A stretch of 49,761 bases of DNA from Hymenobacter rubidus (GTDB taxonomy: Bacteria; Bacteroidota; Bacteroidia; Cytophagales; Hymenobacteraceae), in the NCBI RefSeq assembly GCF_016734815.1, contig NZ_JAERQF010000039.1, positions 1-49,761 of the forward strand, in the 5' to 3' direction. This document shows, in pieces, positions 22,497-30,798 of the stretch. Positions within the stretch are counted from its first letter, which is position 1; every line of letters starts with the position of its first letter. The translations under genes and the position numbers were made by a program. The notes under the pieces were generated by a model that saw only the letters and a list, made by a program, of their open reading frames with translations, was not told the DNA's origin and searched no databases.

Positions 22497-24065
22497 ATGC
22501 CCGACCCACACGCCAACGCCCATCTCTCCAAAACCGAATTGCTGGCCCGCAAAAACGAAGAAGCCCTGTTGGGCGGAGGCCAGGCACGCATCGATGCTCA
22601 GCATAAAAAAGGCAAGCTCACCGCCCGCGAGCGGGTGGATTTGCTGCTGGACGAAGGCTCGTTCGAGGAAATTGGCAAGTTTGTGATGCACCGCTCCAAA
22701 GATTTCGGACTGGATAAGGAGCACTACCTCGGCGACGGCGTAATAACCGGCTACGGCACCGTGCATGGACGCTTGGTGTATGTTTTCTCGCAGGATTTCA
22801 CCGTTTTCGGTGGCTCGCTGAGCGAAACGCACGCGGAGAAAATCGTCAAAATCATGGACCTCGCCATGAAAAACGGCGCGCCCGTAATTGGCCTGAACGA
22901 CTCGGGCGGCGCCCGGATTCAGGAAGGCGTGGTGAGCCTCGGCGGCTACGCCGATATCTTTTATAAAAACACTCTGGCCTCGGGTGTGGTGCCGCAGTTG
23001 TCGGCTATTATGGGGCCATGCGCGGGCGGCGCGGTGTACTCGCCGGCCATCACGGACTTCATTCTGATGGTGGAGCACACGAGCTACATGTTCGTGACCG
23101 GCCCGAACGTGGTGAAAACCGTGACCCACGAGGAAGTAACCAGCGAAGAGCTTGGCGGGGCCAGCACCCATTCGGCCAAAAGTGGCGTTACGCACTTCAG
23201 CTGTGCCAATGAAGTGGTGGCCATCAACCACATCAAGCAACTGCTGAGCTACATGCCACAGAACTGCGAGGAAACCACGCCGCACCAGCCCTACGAAACC
23301 AGCGGCGACGAAAGCCGCACCGTGCTGGATAAACTGATTCCGGAAAATGCCAACCAGCCCTACGACATGCGCGAGGTTGTGGAAGGTATTATTGACGAAG
23401 GTTCTTTCCTGGAAGTGCATCAGAATTTTGCCGAGAACATTGTGGTGGGATTCGCCCGGCTGGCGGGCCGTAGCATTGGCATCGTGGGCAACCAGCCGGC
23501 GGTGCTGGCCGGTGTGCTCGACATCAATGCCAGCACCAAAGCCGCGCGCTTCGTGCGCTTCTGTGACTCGTTCAATATTCCGTTGCTGGTGCTGGAAGAC
23601 GTGCCCGGCTTCCTACCCGGCACCGACCAGGAGTGGCGCGGCATCATTACCAACGGCGCCAAGCTGCTCTACGCCTTCTGCGAAGCCACCGTGCCGCGCA
23701 TCACTGTCATCACCCGCAAGGCCTACGGCGGGGCGTATGATGTGATGAATTCCAAGCACATCGGAGCCGATATGAACTACGCCTGGCCCACCGCCGAAAT
23801 CGCCGTGATGGGCGCCAAAGGCGCGGCCGAAATCATTTTCAAGCGCGAAATTGCTGCGGCCGAAAACCCCGAAGCCAAGCTTCAGGAAAAGGTGGACGAG
23901 TATCAGGAAAAATTTGCCACGCCCTACCGCGCGGCGCACCGCGGTTTCGTAGATGAGGTAATTTTGCCCTCACAAACCCGGCAAAAATTGATTCGCGCCT
24001 TTAAGATGCTGGAAAACAAAGTGGATACTATGCCGCGTAAGAAGCACGGCAACATTCCGCTGTAA
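22497..24065 (+). CDS. acyl-CoA carboxylase carboxyltransferase subunit (PccB/MmdA type)
   Basis: 522 residues, the normal length. The first crotonase-fold half shows GLNDSGGARIQEGVVSLGGY and the oxyanion-forming MGPCAGGAVYSPAITDF; the second shows VPGFLPGTDQEWRGIITNGA and TRKAYGGAYDVMNSKHIGAD. These are the carboxybiotin and acyl-CoA binding elements of propionyl-CoA carboxylase beta or methylmalonyl-CoA decarboxylase alpha. No biotin carboxylase or biotin carrier gene is nearby, so the partner and the direction of the reaction cannot be given. It has its own promoter box. Confidence 0.93.
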   Translation: MPDPHANAHLSKTELLARKNEEALLGGGQARIDAQHKKGKLTARERVDLLLDEGSFEEIGKFVMHRSKDFGLDKEHYLGDGVITGYGTVHGRLVYVFSQDFTVFGGSLSETHAEKIVKIMDLAMKNGAPVIGLNDSGGARIQEGVVSLGGYADIFYKNTLASGVVPQLSAIMGPCAGGAVYSPAITDFILMVEHTSYMFVTGPNVVKTVTHEEVTSEELGGASTHSAKSGVTHFSCANEVVAINHIKQLLSYMPQNCEETTPHQPYETSGDESRTVLDKLIPENANQPYDMREVVEGIIDEGSFLEVHQNFAENIVVGFARLAGRSIGIVGNQPAVLAGVLDINASTKAARFVRFCDSFNIPLLVLEDVPGFLPGTDQEWRGIITNGAKLLYAFCEATVPRITVITRKAYGGAYDVMNSKHIGADMNYAWPTAEIAVMGAKGAAEIIFKREIAAAENPEAKLQEKVDEYQEKFATPYRAAHRGFVDEVILPSQTRQKLIRAFKMLENKVDTMPRKKHGNIPL

Positions 24066-24073
24066 AACCATTT

Positions 24074-24173
24074 GTCATGCTGACGAAGGAAGTATCTTAT
24101 CACGGCTGCCTTCGTCACCTCTTCTACCCAGCGGCGCGGACGTGATAAGATTCTTCGCTGCGCTCAGAATGAC
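24074..24173. repeat. long intergenic palindrome, imperfect, ATCTTATCACG subtype
   Basis: Left arm GTCATGCTGACGAAGGAAGT..CTTATCACG and right arm CGTGATAAG..CTTCGCTGCGCTCAGAATGAC. The arms have diverged more than in the other copies. It ends 7 bp before the M42 ATG; the open frame reading FFAALRMT from its right arm into the gene is an artefact. Confidence 0.8.
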
Positions 24174-24180
24174 CATTACC

Positions 24181-25251
24181 ATGCGCCCAGAATCCTTCGA
24201 ATTTCTCCAAAACTACCTCAACAACTCCTCCCCAACTGGCTTCGAAAAAGAAGGGCAGAAACTGTGGCTGGAATACCTCAAGCCCTATATTGACGAATAT
24301 TTCGTGGATACCTACGGCACAGTGGTGGGCGTGATTAACCCCGAGGCGAAATACAAAGTTGTCATCGAGGCGCACGCCGACGAGATTTCCTATTTCGTGA
24401 ATTATATCACGAAGGAAGGCTACTTGTATTTGCGCCGCAACGGCGGTTCCGACCCGCTGGTGGCCCCCAGCAAGCGCGTCAATATTTTCGGTGAAAAGGG
24501 TATTGTGAAGGGCATTTTTGGCTGGCCCGCCATTCACGTGCGCAAGGTGGAGCAGGACAAGGCGCCGACCATCGAAACCGTATTTCTGGACTGCGGCGCA
24601 AGCAGCGCCGACGAGGTAGCCGAAATGGGCATTCACGTGGGTTCGGTGGTGACGTTTGAGGACGAATTCACGGTGCTGAACGACAAGTTTTACGTGGGCC
24701 GCGCGCTGGATAACCGCGTAGGCGGCTTCATGGTAGCCGAAGTGGCGCGTATGCTGAAGGAGAATAACAAAAAGCTACCCTTCGGCCTCTACATCGTGAA
24801 TGCGGTGCAGGAGGAAATCGGCCTGCGCGGCGCCGAAATGGTGGCCCACCGCATCAACCCCGACGTAGCCATCATCACCGACGTGACGCACGACAGCCAG
24901 TCGCCGATGTATGAGAAAAAGACGGCCGGCGACATCAGCTGCGGTAAAGGCCCCGTGATTACCTACGGCCCCGCCGTGCAGAACAACCTGCGCGAACTCA
25001 TTATCGACACCGCGAAGCAGGCGAATATTCAGTTCCAGCGCGCCGCCGCCACCCGCGCCACCGGCACCGATACCGATGCATTTGCCTACTCCGGCTCGGG
25101 CGTGGCTTCGGCCCTGATTTCACTGCCGCTGAAATACATGCACACCACCGTGGAAACCGTGCACAAAGACGACGTGGAAAGCGTGACCCAACTGATTTAT
25201 GAGACGCTGTTGCGTATCGAGGACGGGCACGATTTCCGGTATTTCAAATAA
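24181..25251 (+). CDS. M42-family aminopeptidase (glutamyl aminopeptidase/cellulase M type)
   Basis: 356 residues from MRPESFEFLQNYLNNSSPTG. Metal ligands and catalytic residues fit the di-zinc M42 peptidases: IEAHADEISYF (His, with catalytic Asp two on), GRALDNRVGGFM (bridging Asp), NAVQEEIGLRGA (catalytic and ligand Glu), DVTHD (Asp ligand) and KYMHTTVETVHKDDV (His ligand). The family forms large tetrahedral dodecamers that trim N-terminal residues from peptides in the cytoplasm. A longer in-frame start at 24142 is encoded by the palindrome and is not believed. Confidence 0.92.
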   Translation: MRPESFEFLQNYLNNSSPTGFEKEGQKLWLEYLKPYIDEYFVDTYGTVVGVINPEAKYKVVIEAHADEISYFVNYITKEGYLYLRRNGGSDPLVAPSKRVNIFGEKGIVKGIFGWPAIHVRKVEQDKAPTIETVFLDCGASSADEVAEMGIHVGSVVTFEDEFTVLNDKFYVGRALDNRVGGFMVAEVARMLKENNKKLPFGLYIVNAVQEEIGLRGAEMVAHRINPDVAIITDVTHDSQSPMYEKKTAGDISCGKGPVITYGPAVQNNLRELIIDTAKQANIQFQRAAATRATGTDTDAFAYSGSGVASALISLPLKYMHTTVETVHKDDVESVTQLIYETLLRIEDGHDFRYFK

Positions 25252-25261
25252 GCCTTAAAAC

Positions 25262-25358
25262 ACGTCTGTCATCCTGAGCGGAGCGAAGGACCTTATCACG
25301 GCTGCACAAATTGCTTCAACGTGGTAAGGTCCTTCGTTTCGCTCAGGATGACAGACGT
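25262..25358. repeat. long intergenic palindrome, AAGGACCTTAT subtype
   Basis: Arms ACGTCTGTCATCCTGAGCG / its reverse complement, extended through AAGGACCTTA. Same subtype as 7428-7530. It begins 10 bp after the M42 stop and ends 12 bp before the TTG start that follows. Confidence 0.9.
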
Positions 25359-25370
25359 TTTTAGATAGCC

Positions 25371-26180
25371 TTGGAACTGCCAATAATTCCTTCCCTTCCG
25401 CTCACCGTGACCGACCAGATGGGCCGGCGCGTGGCAGTGCCGTTTCCGCCGCGCCGCATCGTGTCGCTGGTGCCTTCGCAAACGGAATTATTGTTCGATT
25501 TAGGCTTGGGCGAAAAGGTCGTTGGCGTCACCAGATTCTGCATTCATCCGGCCGAAGCCCGAACCAAAACCACTGTAATTGGCGGCACGAAAAACTTCGA
25601 TTTTGAAAAAATAGCCGCGCTGAAACCCGATTTAATTATTGGCAATAAAGAAGAGAACTATCAAGGCGGAGTTGAACAATTAGCGGCCGAATACCCAGTG
25701 TGGCTGAGCGACATCAGCAACTTACCGGAAGCGCTGGATATGATTCGGCGCGTCGGCTTTATTGCGGGCGCCAAGGAAAAAGCCGACGCGTTGGCCGCCG
25801 AAATAGATGGTTCTTTTGCTGCGCTGGTTACTGCTGCCAATGAAGCCGCGCCCGTTTCCGTCGCTTATTTCATCTGGCGCAAACCCTACATGGTGGCTGC
25901 CAGCGGCACATTTATTGACGACATGCTGCACCGCGCCGGCTTCACCAATGCCTTTGCCGACCAAGCCCGCTATCCGGAAATATCTGCCGAGCAGTTGGCC
26001 GCCGCGGCTCCGCAGCGCATTTTCCTATCCTCCGAGCCCTACCCGTTCGGCGAAAAACATTTGGCCGAATTCCAGACTATTTGCCCCGACGCAAAAATTG
26101 AGATTGTCGACGGCGAATTATTTAGCTGGTACGGCAGCCGGTTGCGGAAATCGGCGGCGTATTTCAGTCAGCTTCGCTAA
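25371..26180 (+). CDS. helical-backbone metal receptor, BtuF-like substrate-binding protein
   Basis: 269 residues. The fold of class III periplasmic binding proteins is shown by PRRIVSLVPSQTELLFDLGL, VGVTRFCIHP, KIAALKPDLIIGNKEENYQG, a long linking helix (residues about 120-150) and the second lobe PVSVAYFIWRKPYMVAASGT. Homologues bind cobalamin or iron chelates for ABC import. No signal peptide is seen, as in many Bacteroidota members annotated as cobalamin-binding protein, and no permease or ATPase genes adjoin. The start is a TTG at 25371; the first internal ATG would remove the conserved first strand. The 3' end overlaps the convergent aroA by 17 bp. Confidence 0.85.
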   Translation: MELPIIPSLPLTVTDQMGRRVAVPFPPRRIVSLVPSQTELLFDLGLGEKVVGVTRFCIHPAEARTKTTVIGGTKNFDFEKIAALKPDLIIGNKEENYQGGVEQLAAEYPVWLSDISNLPEALDMIRRVGFIAGAKEKADALAAEIDGSFAALVTAANEAAPVSVAYFIWRKPYMVAASGTFIDDMLHRAGFTNAFADQARYPEISAEQLAAAAPQRIFLSSEPYPFGEKHLAEFQTICPDAKIEIVDGELFSWYGSRLRKSAAYFSQLR

Positions 26181-27408
26181 TTACGAAGCCAGTTTTTGCC
26201 AGCTCTTTCCAATACTGCGGGTACGATTTCCGCACCACCGTTGGCGCTTCGATATGGAATGCCCCGCGCAGGGCCAGCGGCGCGAAGGCCATGGCCATGC
26301 GGTGGTCGTGGTAAGTAGCTACCGACTGATTTTCTACCGCAAAACCATTGGATTCGGCCCGAAAACGACCTTCGCCAAGGTCGCGCAAGTCGCCGCCGAA
26401 TTTAGCCAGCTCGGTTTGCAGCGCCGCAATGCGGTCAGTTTCCTTAATGCGCAGGCTTTCCAGGCCGGTCATATCCACGGGCCGATTGAGGGCGGCGGCT
26501 ACTACGGCGACCGTCTGGGCCAGGTCGGGGCAGTCGGTGAAATCGATGGTTTGGATTTCGGTTTGCGGCGCGAGCGGCAGTTGCTGCAAGTGGACACCGT
26601 CGGGTAGAAACGTAGTTTTTACACCGAATTGCATCATTATTACGGCAATGGCCTGGTCGCCTTGCAATGATTTCTGCCGCAGGCCGGGCAATGTGATTTC
26701 GGAGCCTGCCGGTGCTAAAGCAACCAACGAATACCAGTAGCTGGCCGCCGACCAGTCCGATTCGATAGTGTAATTGGTAGGCTGGTACTGCCCGGGCTGC
26801 ACCGTCAGCGCGGCGTCCTCCGTCGAAACGGTAGCGCCAAAAAGCTGCATCAGCGCCGCCGTCATATCGATATATGGCCGCGAGCCCACGTGGCCGGTAA
26901 GCGTGAGGCGCAGCCCGCCCGGCAGCATCGGCCCCACCATCAGCAGCGCCGAAATGTACTGGCTGCTGATGTCGCCGCGCACAGTCAATTCGGTGGGTTC
27001 CGTAGCGTCGGCCGCAGCCGAGAAACTGCCAAACTCCAGCGGCGGGTACCCTTCCGCGTTCAAATAGGAGATGCGGGCTCCCGCCTGCCGAAGCGCCTCG
27101 ACCAGCACCCCAATGGGCCGCTCCTGCGCGCGTGCGGTGCCCGTGAGGCGCCCGCGCCAGCTTGTCACAGCCAAGTACGCCGTAAGGAAGCGCATCACGG
27201 TGCCGGCATCCTCGGCATCAAGCACAGCCGTATTGGGTGCCTCCAGCAGCAAGCGCCGCATGAGCTGCGTGTCGTTGGCATCGGATAGGTTGCTCAGGGT
27301 GCCGCCGCCGGCCAGGGCCTGCAGAATGAGGGCACGGTTGGCTTCGCTTTTGGAAGCCGGGAGTTGGGCAACGCCGCGCAGCGGGCTGCCAGACCAGGAT
27401 AGACGCAT
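26164..27408 (-). CDS. aroA: 3-phosphoshikimate 1-carboxyvinyltransferase (EPSP synthase)
   Basis: 414 residues from MRLSWSGSPLRGVAQLPASK. Key motifs: PASKSEANRALILQAL (shikimate-3-phosphate), LDAEDAGTVMRFLTAYLA, the region RAQERPIGVLVEALRQAGA, GDISSQYISALLM, the catalytic Asp in DFTDCPDLAQTVAVVAAAL, LRIKETDRIAALQTEL and DHRMAMAFAPLAL. It transfers enolpyruvate from PEP to shikimate-3-phosphate. The DNDAG/GNAGT region is written AEDAGT, a variant common in Bacteroidota. The gene lies downstream of aroB on the same strand, 79 bp away. A longer frame from 27468 is possible but MRLSWSGS is the family-like start. Confidence 0.92.
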   Translation of the reverse strand: MRLSWSGSPLRGVAQLPASKSEANRALILQALAGGGTLSNLSDANDTQLMRRLLLEAPNTAVLDAEDAGTVMRFLTAYLAVTSWRGRLTGTARAQERPIGVLVEALRQAGARISYLNAEGYPPLEFGSFSAAADATEPTELTVRGDISSQYISALLMVGPMLPGGLRLTLTGHVGSRPYIDMTAALMQLFGATVSTEDAALTVQPGQYQPTNYTIESDWSAASYWYSLVALAPAGSEITLPGLRQKSLQGDQAIAVIMMQFGVKTTFLPDGVHLQQLPLAPQTEIQTIDFTDCPDLAQTVAVVAAALNRPVDMTGLESLRIKETDRIAALQTELAKFGGDLRDLGEGRFRAESNGFAVENQSVATYHDHRMAMAFAPLALRGAFHIEAPTVVRKSYPQYWKELAKTGFVISEAD

Positions 27409-27487
27409 AAGATGGTAACGCACGCTTCGGCTTGCGCTTTTGGGAATTCGGAATGTTCTGACAGGCAAAGACTAACGCCTGCCTGCG

Positions 27488-28534
27488 CTAGGCTTGCAAC
27501 CGATGATAATACCGCAACGACTCGGCAATTTCGGCCAATGTCACCGGCTGGTCAAACACGCCATTACCGATGCCGTGGAGCAAGGTGCAATTGATGGCGG
27601 TGCCCGAATTTTTCTTGTCTTGCAAGGCAAATTCGGCAATGGCTTCTGTTTCGAGGCCCACGAAGGCAATTTTATCGAACACCGAAAACACAAACGTTTC
27701 AATTTTATCCAGCTCTTCGCCGCTCAGCAACCCGCGTTGCACCGATAGCCAGCTTTCGCACACCAGGCCGGCGGCCACGGCTTCGCCGTGCAATGCCTCG
27801 CGGCCGGCCTGGGTGAGCAGGTAGCTTTCGAGGGCGTGGCCCACGGTGTGGCCGAAATTGAGCAGCTTGCGCACGCCGGTTTCGAGCGGGTCCTGCGCCA
27901 CAATGCGCTGCTTGAGGGCCACCGATTCGCGGATAATGGGCGTCCAGTCCTCCGTCGGCCAGCCCAAACGGCGGTTGGTGTTGAAGGCTTCGGCATCGGC
28001 AATGAGCCAGTGCTTGATGACTTCGGCGTAGCCGGATTTTACCTGGCGCAGGTCCAGCGTTTGCAAAAACCCAGGGTCGATGAATACGGCAGCGGGCTCC
28101 TGAAACACGCCCAGCTGGTTTTTATACCCTTGAAAATCAACGCCGGTTTTGCCGCCCACGCTGGCATCTACCTGCGCGAGCAGCGTGGTGGGCACCTGCG
28201 CAAACCGAATGCCGCGCTTGTAGAGCGCCGCCGCAAACCCGCCCAAATCCGTGACCACACCGCCGCCCAGGTTCACCAGCACGGCGTGGCGGTCGGCGCG
28301 GTGTTCGGTGAGCTCGCACCATACGGTATCGCAGCTGCTGAGGGTTTTGTATTCTTCGCCGGCGGGTATTTCGATGAGACGATACCCCATAGGTAAATGC
28401 TTTTCCAACAGCGGCAGGCATTTGCGGGAGGTATTGGTATCTGCCAACACAAACACGCTGCTCACGGCCGGGCGGCGCAACAGTTCCGCTAGCGCGGGCA
28501 GGGCTTCGGGGCCAATCAAGACGGTGCTATCCAT
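27488..28534 (-). CDS. aroB: 3-dehydroquinate synthase
   Basis: 348 residues from MDSTVLIGPEALPALAELLR. It shows the NAD-binding region LVNLGGGVVTDLGGFAAALY, GIRFAQVPTTLLAQVDASVG followed by GKTGVDF, the zinc-binding LNFGHTVGHALES and LHGEAVAAGLVCE, and KSGYAEVIKHWLI. It cyclises DAHP to 3-dehydroquinate, the second shikimate-pathway step. The ATG at 28534 is placed directly behind a GACTTTTG box plus CCCC, so its mRNA may be leaderless; the longer frame from 28579 would start upstream of that box. Confidence 0.94.
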   Translation of the reverse strand: MDSTVLIGPEALPALAELLRRPAVSSVFVLADTNTSRKCLPLLEKHLPMGYRLIEIPAGEEYKTLSSCDTVWCELTEHRADRHAVLVNLGGGVVTDLGGFAAALYKRGIRFAQVPTTLLAQVDASVGGKTGVDFQGYKNQLGVFQEPAAVFIDPGFLQTLDLRQVKSGYAEVIKHWLIADAEAFNTNRRLGWPTEDWTPIIRESVALKQRIVAQDPLETGVRKLLNFGHTVGHALESYLLTQAGREALHGEAVAAGLVCESWLSVQRGLLSGEELDKIETFVFSVFDKIAFVGLETEAIAEFALQDKKNSGTAINCTLLHGIGNGVFDQPVTLAEIAESLRYYHRLQA

Positions 28535-28538
28535 GGGG

Positions 28539-28546
28539 CAAAAGTC
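28539..28546 (-). promoter_or_regulatory. -7-like box GACTTTTG abutting the aroB ATG
   Basis: One mismatch to TAnnTTTG (G for T at the first place). The junction ACTTTTGCCCCATG is identical to that at 11396. Confidence 0.45.
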
Positions 28547-28640
28547 GGCACAAAAAATCGGGCCTTGGCAGCCGGCCACGCAACCATTTTGCGACAGCGC
28601 CGGTCAGGGGCTCAACGGCATTCGTTTTACAACTAGTCCC

Positions 28641-29066
28641 ATGCGCTTCACTCGCCACCTCTTCTTCAGCCTTATCCTGCTGGCTTCGCTGGGCTTCACC
28701 GCCTGTGAAAAAACAGCCCCGTCACCCGAATCCGCCACGAAGGCCCAGTTGGTGGGGCGCTGGCAATTTGTGGAAAGCAGCGGCGGAAGCACCGGCAAGA
28801 CCATTCCCGCCGACCCTGCCAAGAAGTACGAAGTTGTTTTCACCGCCGCTGGCCAAGCCACGGGGCTGCTCAATGGCACGGTCACGGGCACGGCCCCTTA
28901 TACCCTAACCGTAGCCGACGCCATCACGGGCCCAAACAAAATCTTTCTCAACTGCAGCGGGATTCAGGGCTTGTTCGCTCAAGGCCCCATTGAAATTTCA
29001 GGCAACAATTTCTACTTGTCCGACAATTTCTATGACGGCTTCATGTCGCACTACGTTCGGCGTTAA
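28641..29066 (+). CDS. lipocalin-like lipoprotein
   Basis: 141 residues. MRFTRHLFFSLILLASLGFT followed by ACEK is a lipoprotein signal peptide (lipobox GFTAC). The mature part begins with QLVGRWQFVESSGG, the G-x-W strand of lipocalin-like domains of Bacteroidota, and goes on with beta strands such as KYEVVFTAAGQATGLLNG. Ligand unknown. It is paralogous in layout to the next gene and was probably duplicated. It lies divergent to aroB. Confidence 0.75.
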   Translation: MRFTRHLFFSLILLASLGFTACEKTAPSPESATKAQLVGRWQFVESSGGSTGKTIPADPAKKYEVVFTAAGQATGLLNGTVTGTAPYTLTVADAITGPNKIFLNCSGIQGLFAQGPIEISGNNFYLSDNFYDGFMSHYVRR

Positions 29067-29113
29067 GTCTCACATATCGAGCCTCTTACTCCCATACCTT
29101 TTTCTTTTGCATC

Positions 29114-29524
29114 ATGCGCCATCTTCTTCCTGTTGTGCTGCTCCTTACCGCAACCAGCTTCAGCGGCTGTCAAAAAGAATCGGAGCCCGAGGCGCTACTG
29201 CCAACTGGCCTGGTTGGCACCTGGCGGCTGGTGCAGCACCAGTGCTACTGTTTTCCGGCTTCGTTGCCTAACGTGCAGGTCACCTTCACCAACTCCGACT
29301 TCACCTTTGTGGAGAATAATCAACTGAAGTCTACCGGCACCTACACGTATTCTACTACCACAACGTGCGGCGGCAACGGGCCCTTACCCGCCATTGCCTT
29401 GGCGTACGCCACCGTCAACATGACGCCGCAAGCAGTGGCCTACACCCTCAACGGCAACCAACTGGTGCTGGATTACGGCGGCCCCTGCGATGCCCCCGTC
29501 GACACCTACGAACGGGTGGAATAG
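29114..29524 (+). CDS. lipocalin-like lipoprotein, second tandem copy
   Basis: 136 residues with a lipoprotein signal peptide (MRHLLPVVLLLTATSFSGC) and a mature domain opening TGLVGTWRLVQHQCYCF, then strands VQVTFTNSDFTFVENN, KSTGTYTYSTT and YTLNGNQLVLDYGG. The pattern is that of small lipocalin-like lipoproteins, with an extra pair of Cys (QCYCF; TTCGGN). It lies 47 bp after the previous gene on the same strand, likely one transcript. Its stop is 5 bp from the stop of the convergent DAHP synthase gene. Confidence 0.75.
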   Translation: MRHLLPVVLLLTATSFSGCQKESEPEALLPTGLVGTWRLVQHQCYCFPASLPNVQVTFTNSDFTFVENNQLKSTGTYTYSTTTTCGGNGPLPAIALAYATVNMTPQAVAYTLNGNQLVLDYGGPCDAPVDTYERVE

Positions 29525-29529
29525 CCGCG

Positions 29530-30669
29530 CTACAGCCCCGGCCCCAGGTGCGTGATACCATCGAGCGGGCGGCCATTGAGCACCTCGGTTTGCTTGCGGA
29601 TGCTTTCAATGTGAATGAGCTTATACAGCTCCGCCACAAATTTGTCGTTCACGTTCAGCTTGCTGGCCCACTCGGTGCGGGTATTGAAGATTTCCTGCCA
29701 ACGGTCGAATTGCAGGATTTTGACGTTGTTTTCCTTCTTGTATTCGGCCAGTTCTTCTACCAGGGCCATGCGGCGGGCCAAGGCTTCGACAATCTCGCGG
29801 TCGGCCACGTCCATTTTCTGGCGCAGTTCCTCCGCTTTATTGAGGTAATCGGCATTGTCGGAGGAGCGGTAGCGGTATTTTAGTTCGCTCAGAATTTCGC
29901 CCAGGCGCTGCGGGGTCACCTGTTGCTCGGCGTCGCTCAGGGCGTGGTCGGGGTCGGGGTGGGTTTCGATGATGAGCCCATCGTAGTCCAAATCCAGCGC
30001 TTTCTGGGCGATGGGCAGCAGCAGGTCGCGCCGCCCGCCAATGTGGCTGGGGTCGCAGATGAGCGGGATGTGCGGGAAGCGGGTTTTCAGCTCAATGGGC
30101 AAAATCCAGGTGGGCGCGTTGCGGTAGCGGCTGGGCGCAAACGTGCTGAAGCCCCGATGAATAGCCGCTAAATCGTGGATGCCGGCCCGCTCCAGCCGCT
30201 CCAGCGCGCCGGCCCACAGGGCCACGTCGGGGTTCACGGGGTTTTTCACCATCACGGGCACGCCGGTGCCGGCCAGGGCGTCGGCCAGCTCCTGCACGGC
30301 AAAGGGATTAACGGTGGTGCGGGCGCCAATCCAGAGCACGTCGATGCCGTGGGCCAGCGCTTCCTCCACGTGGCGCGGCGTGGCTACCTCAATGGCGGTG
30401 GGGATGCCGGTTTCTGCTTTCACGCGCTGCAGCCACGGCAGCGCCGCCGCGCCCATGCCTTCAAACGAGCCGGGCCGGGTGCGCGGCTTCCAGATGCCGG
30501 CCCGAAATAAATCGATGTTGCCCAGCGCCTTCAGGCCGTGCGCGGTGGCCATTACCTGTTCCTCGGTTTCGGCGGAACAGGGGCCGGCGATGAGGATGGG
30601 CTGTCCTTTCTGAGCTAGTAAGCGGGTAAAGAACGTATTAGCCACAGTGGGCGGTTGGGTGACGGACAT
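29530..30669 (-). CDS. bifunctional DAHP synthase/type II chorismate mutase
   Basis: 379 residues from MSVTQPPTVANTFFTRLLAQ. Residues about 20-270 are a DAHP/KDO8P synthase-like barrel: ILIAGPCSAETEEQV, WKPRTRPGSFEGMG, VLWIGARTTVNPFAVQEL, VKNPVNPDVALWAGAL, HRGFSTFAPSRYRNAP and ICDPSHIGGRRDLL. The last about 95 residues are an AroQ-type chorismate mutase (AEELRQKMDVADREIVEALA, then RRMALVEELAEYKK). This order, synthase first, is the Bacteroidota form. It begins the shikimate pathway and diverts chorismate to prephenate; the fused mutase probably serves as the regulatory site. The longer frame from 30711 adds an unconserved stretch. Confidence 0.94.
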   Translation of the reverse strand: MSVTQPPTVANTFFTRLLAQKGQPILIAGPCSAETEEQVMATAHGLKALGNIDLFRAGIWKPRTRPGSFEGMGAAALPWLQRVKAETGIPTAIEVATPRHVEEALAHGIDVLWIGARTTVNPFAVQELADALAGTGVPVMVKNPVNPDVALWAGALERLERAGIHDLAAIHRGFSTFAPSRYRNAPTWILPIELKTRFPHIPLICDPSHIGGRRDLLLPIAQKALDLDYDGLIIETHPDPDHALSDAEQQVTPQRLGEILSELKYRYRSSDNADYLNKAEELRQKMDVADREIVEALARRMALVEELAEYKKENNVKILQFDRWQEIFNTRTEWASKLNVNDKFVAELYKLIHIESIRKQTEVLNGRPLDGITHLGPGL

Positions 30670-30746
30670 GAGCGAGGAATGCCCCGGCCAGGCGGCCGGG
30701 AAGAAGGGCAAACGTAACTCGTTTCCCCGAAACGTTGTTTACCGGT

Positions 30747-30754
30747 TACCTTCG
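30747..30754 (+). promoter_or_regulatory. weak -7-like box TACCTTCG upstream of proline dehydrogenase
   Basis: TACCTTCG departs from TAnnTTTG at one place and lies 45 bp before the ATG at 30799, in the 129-bp divergent gap with the DAHP synthase gene. Confidence 0.3.
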
Positions 30755-30798
30755 CCGGCCCATCCCACCCGTCCAGCTTTCACCAAAGCCACCCGCCT

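Noticed and set aside
24142..24180. Longer N-terminus of the M42 peptidase
   Set aside because: The added residues (FFAALRMT) come from the palindrome and recur as artefacts at other copies.
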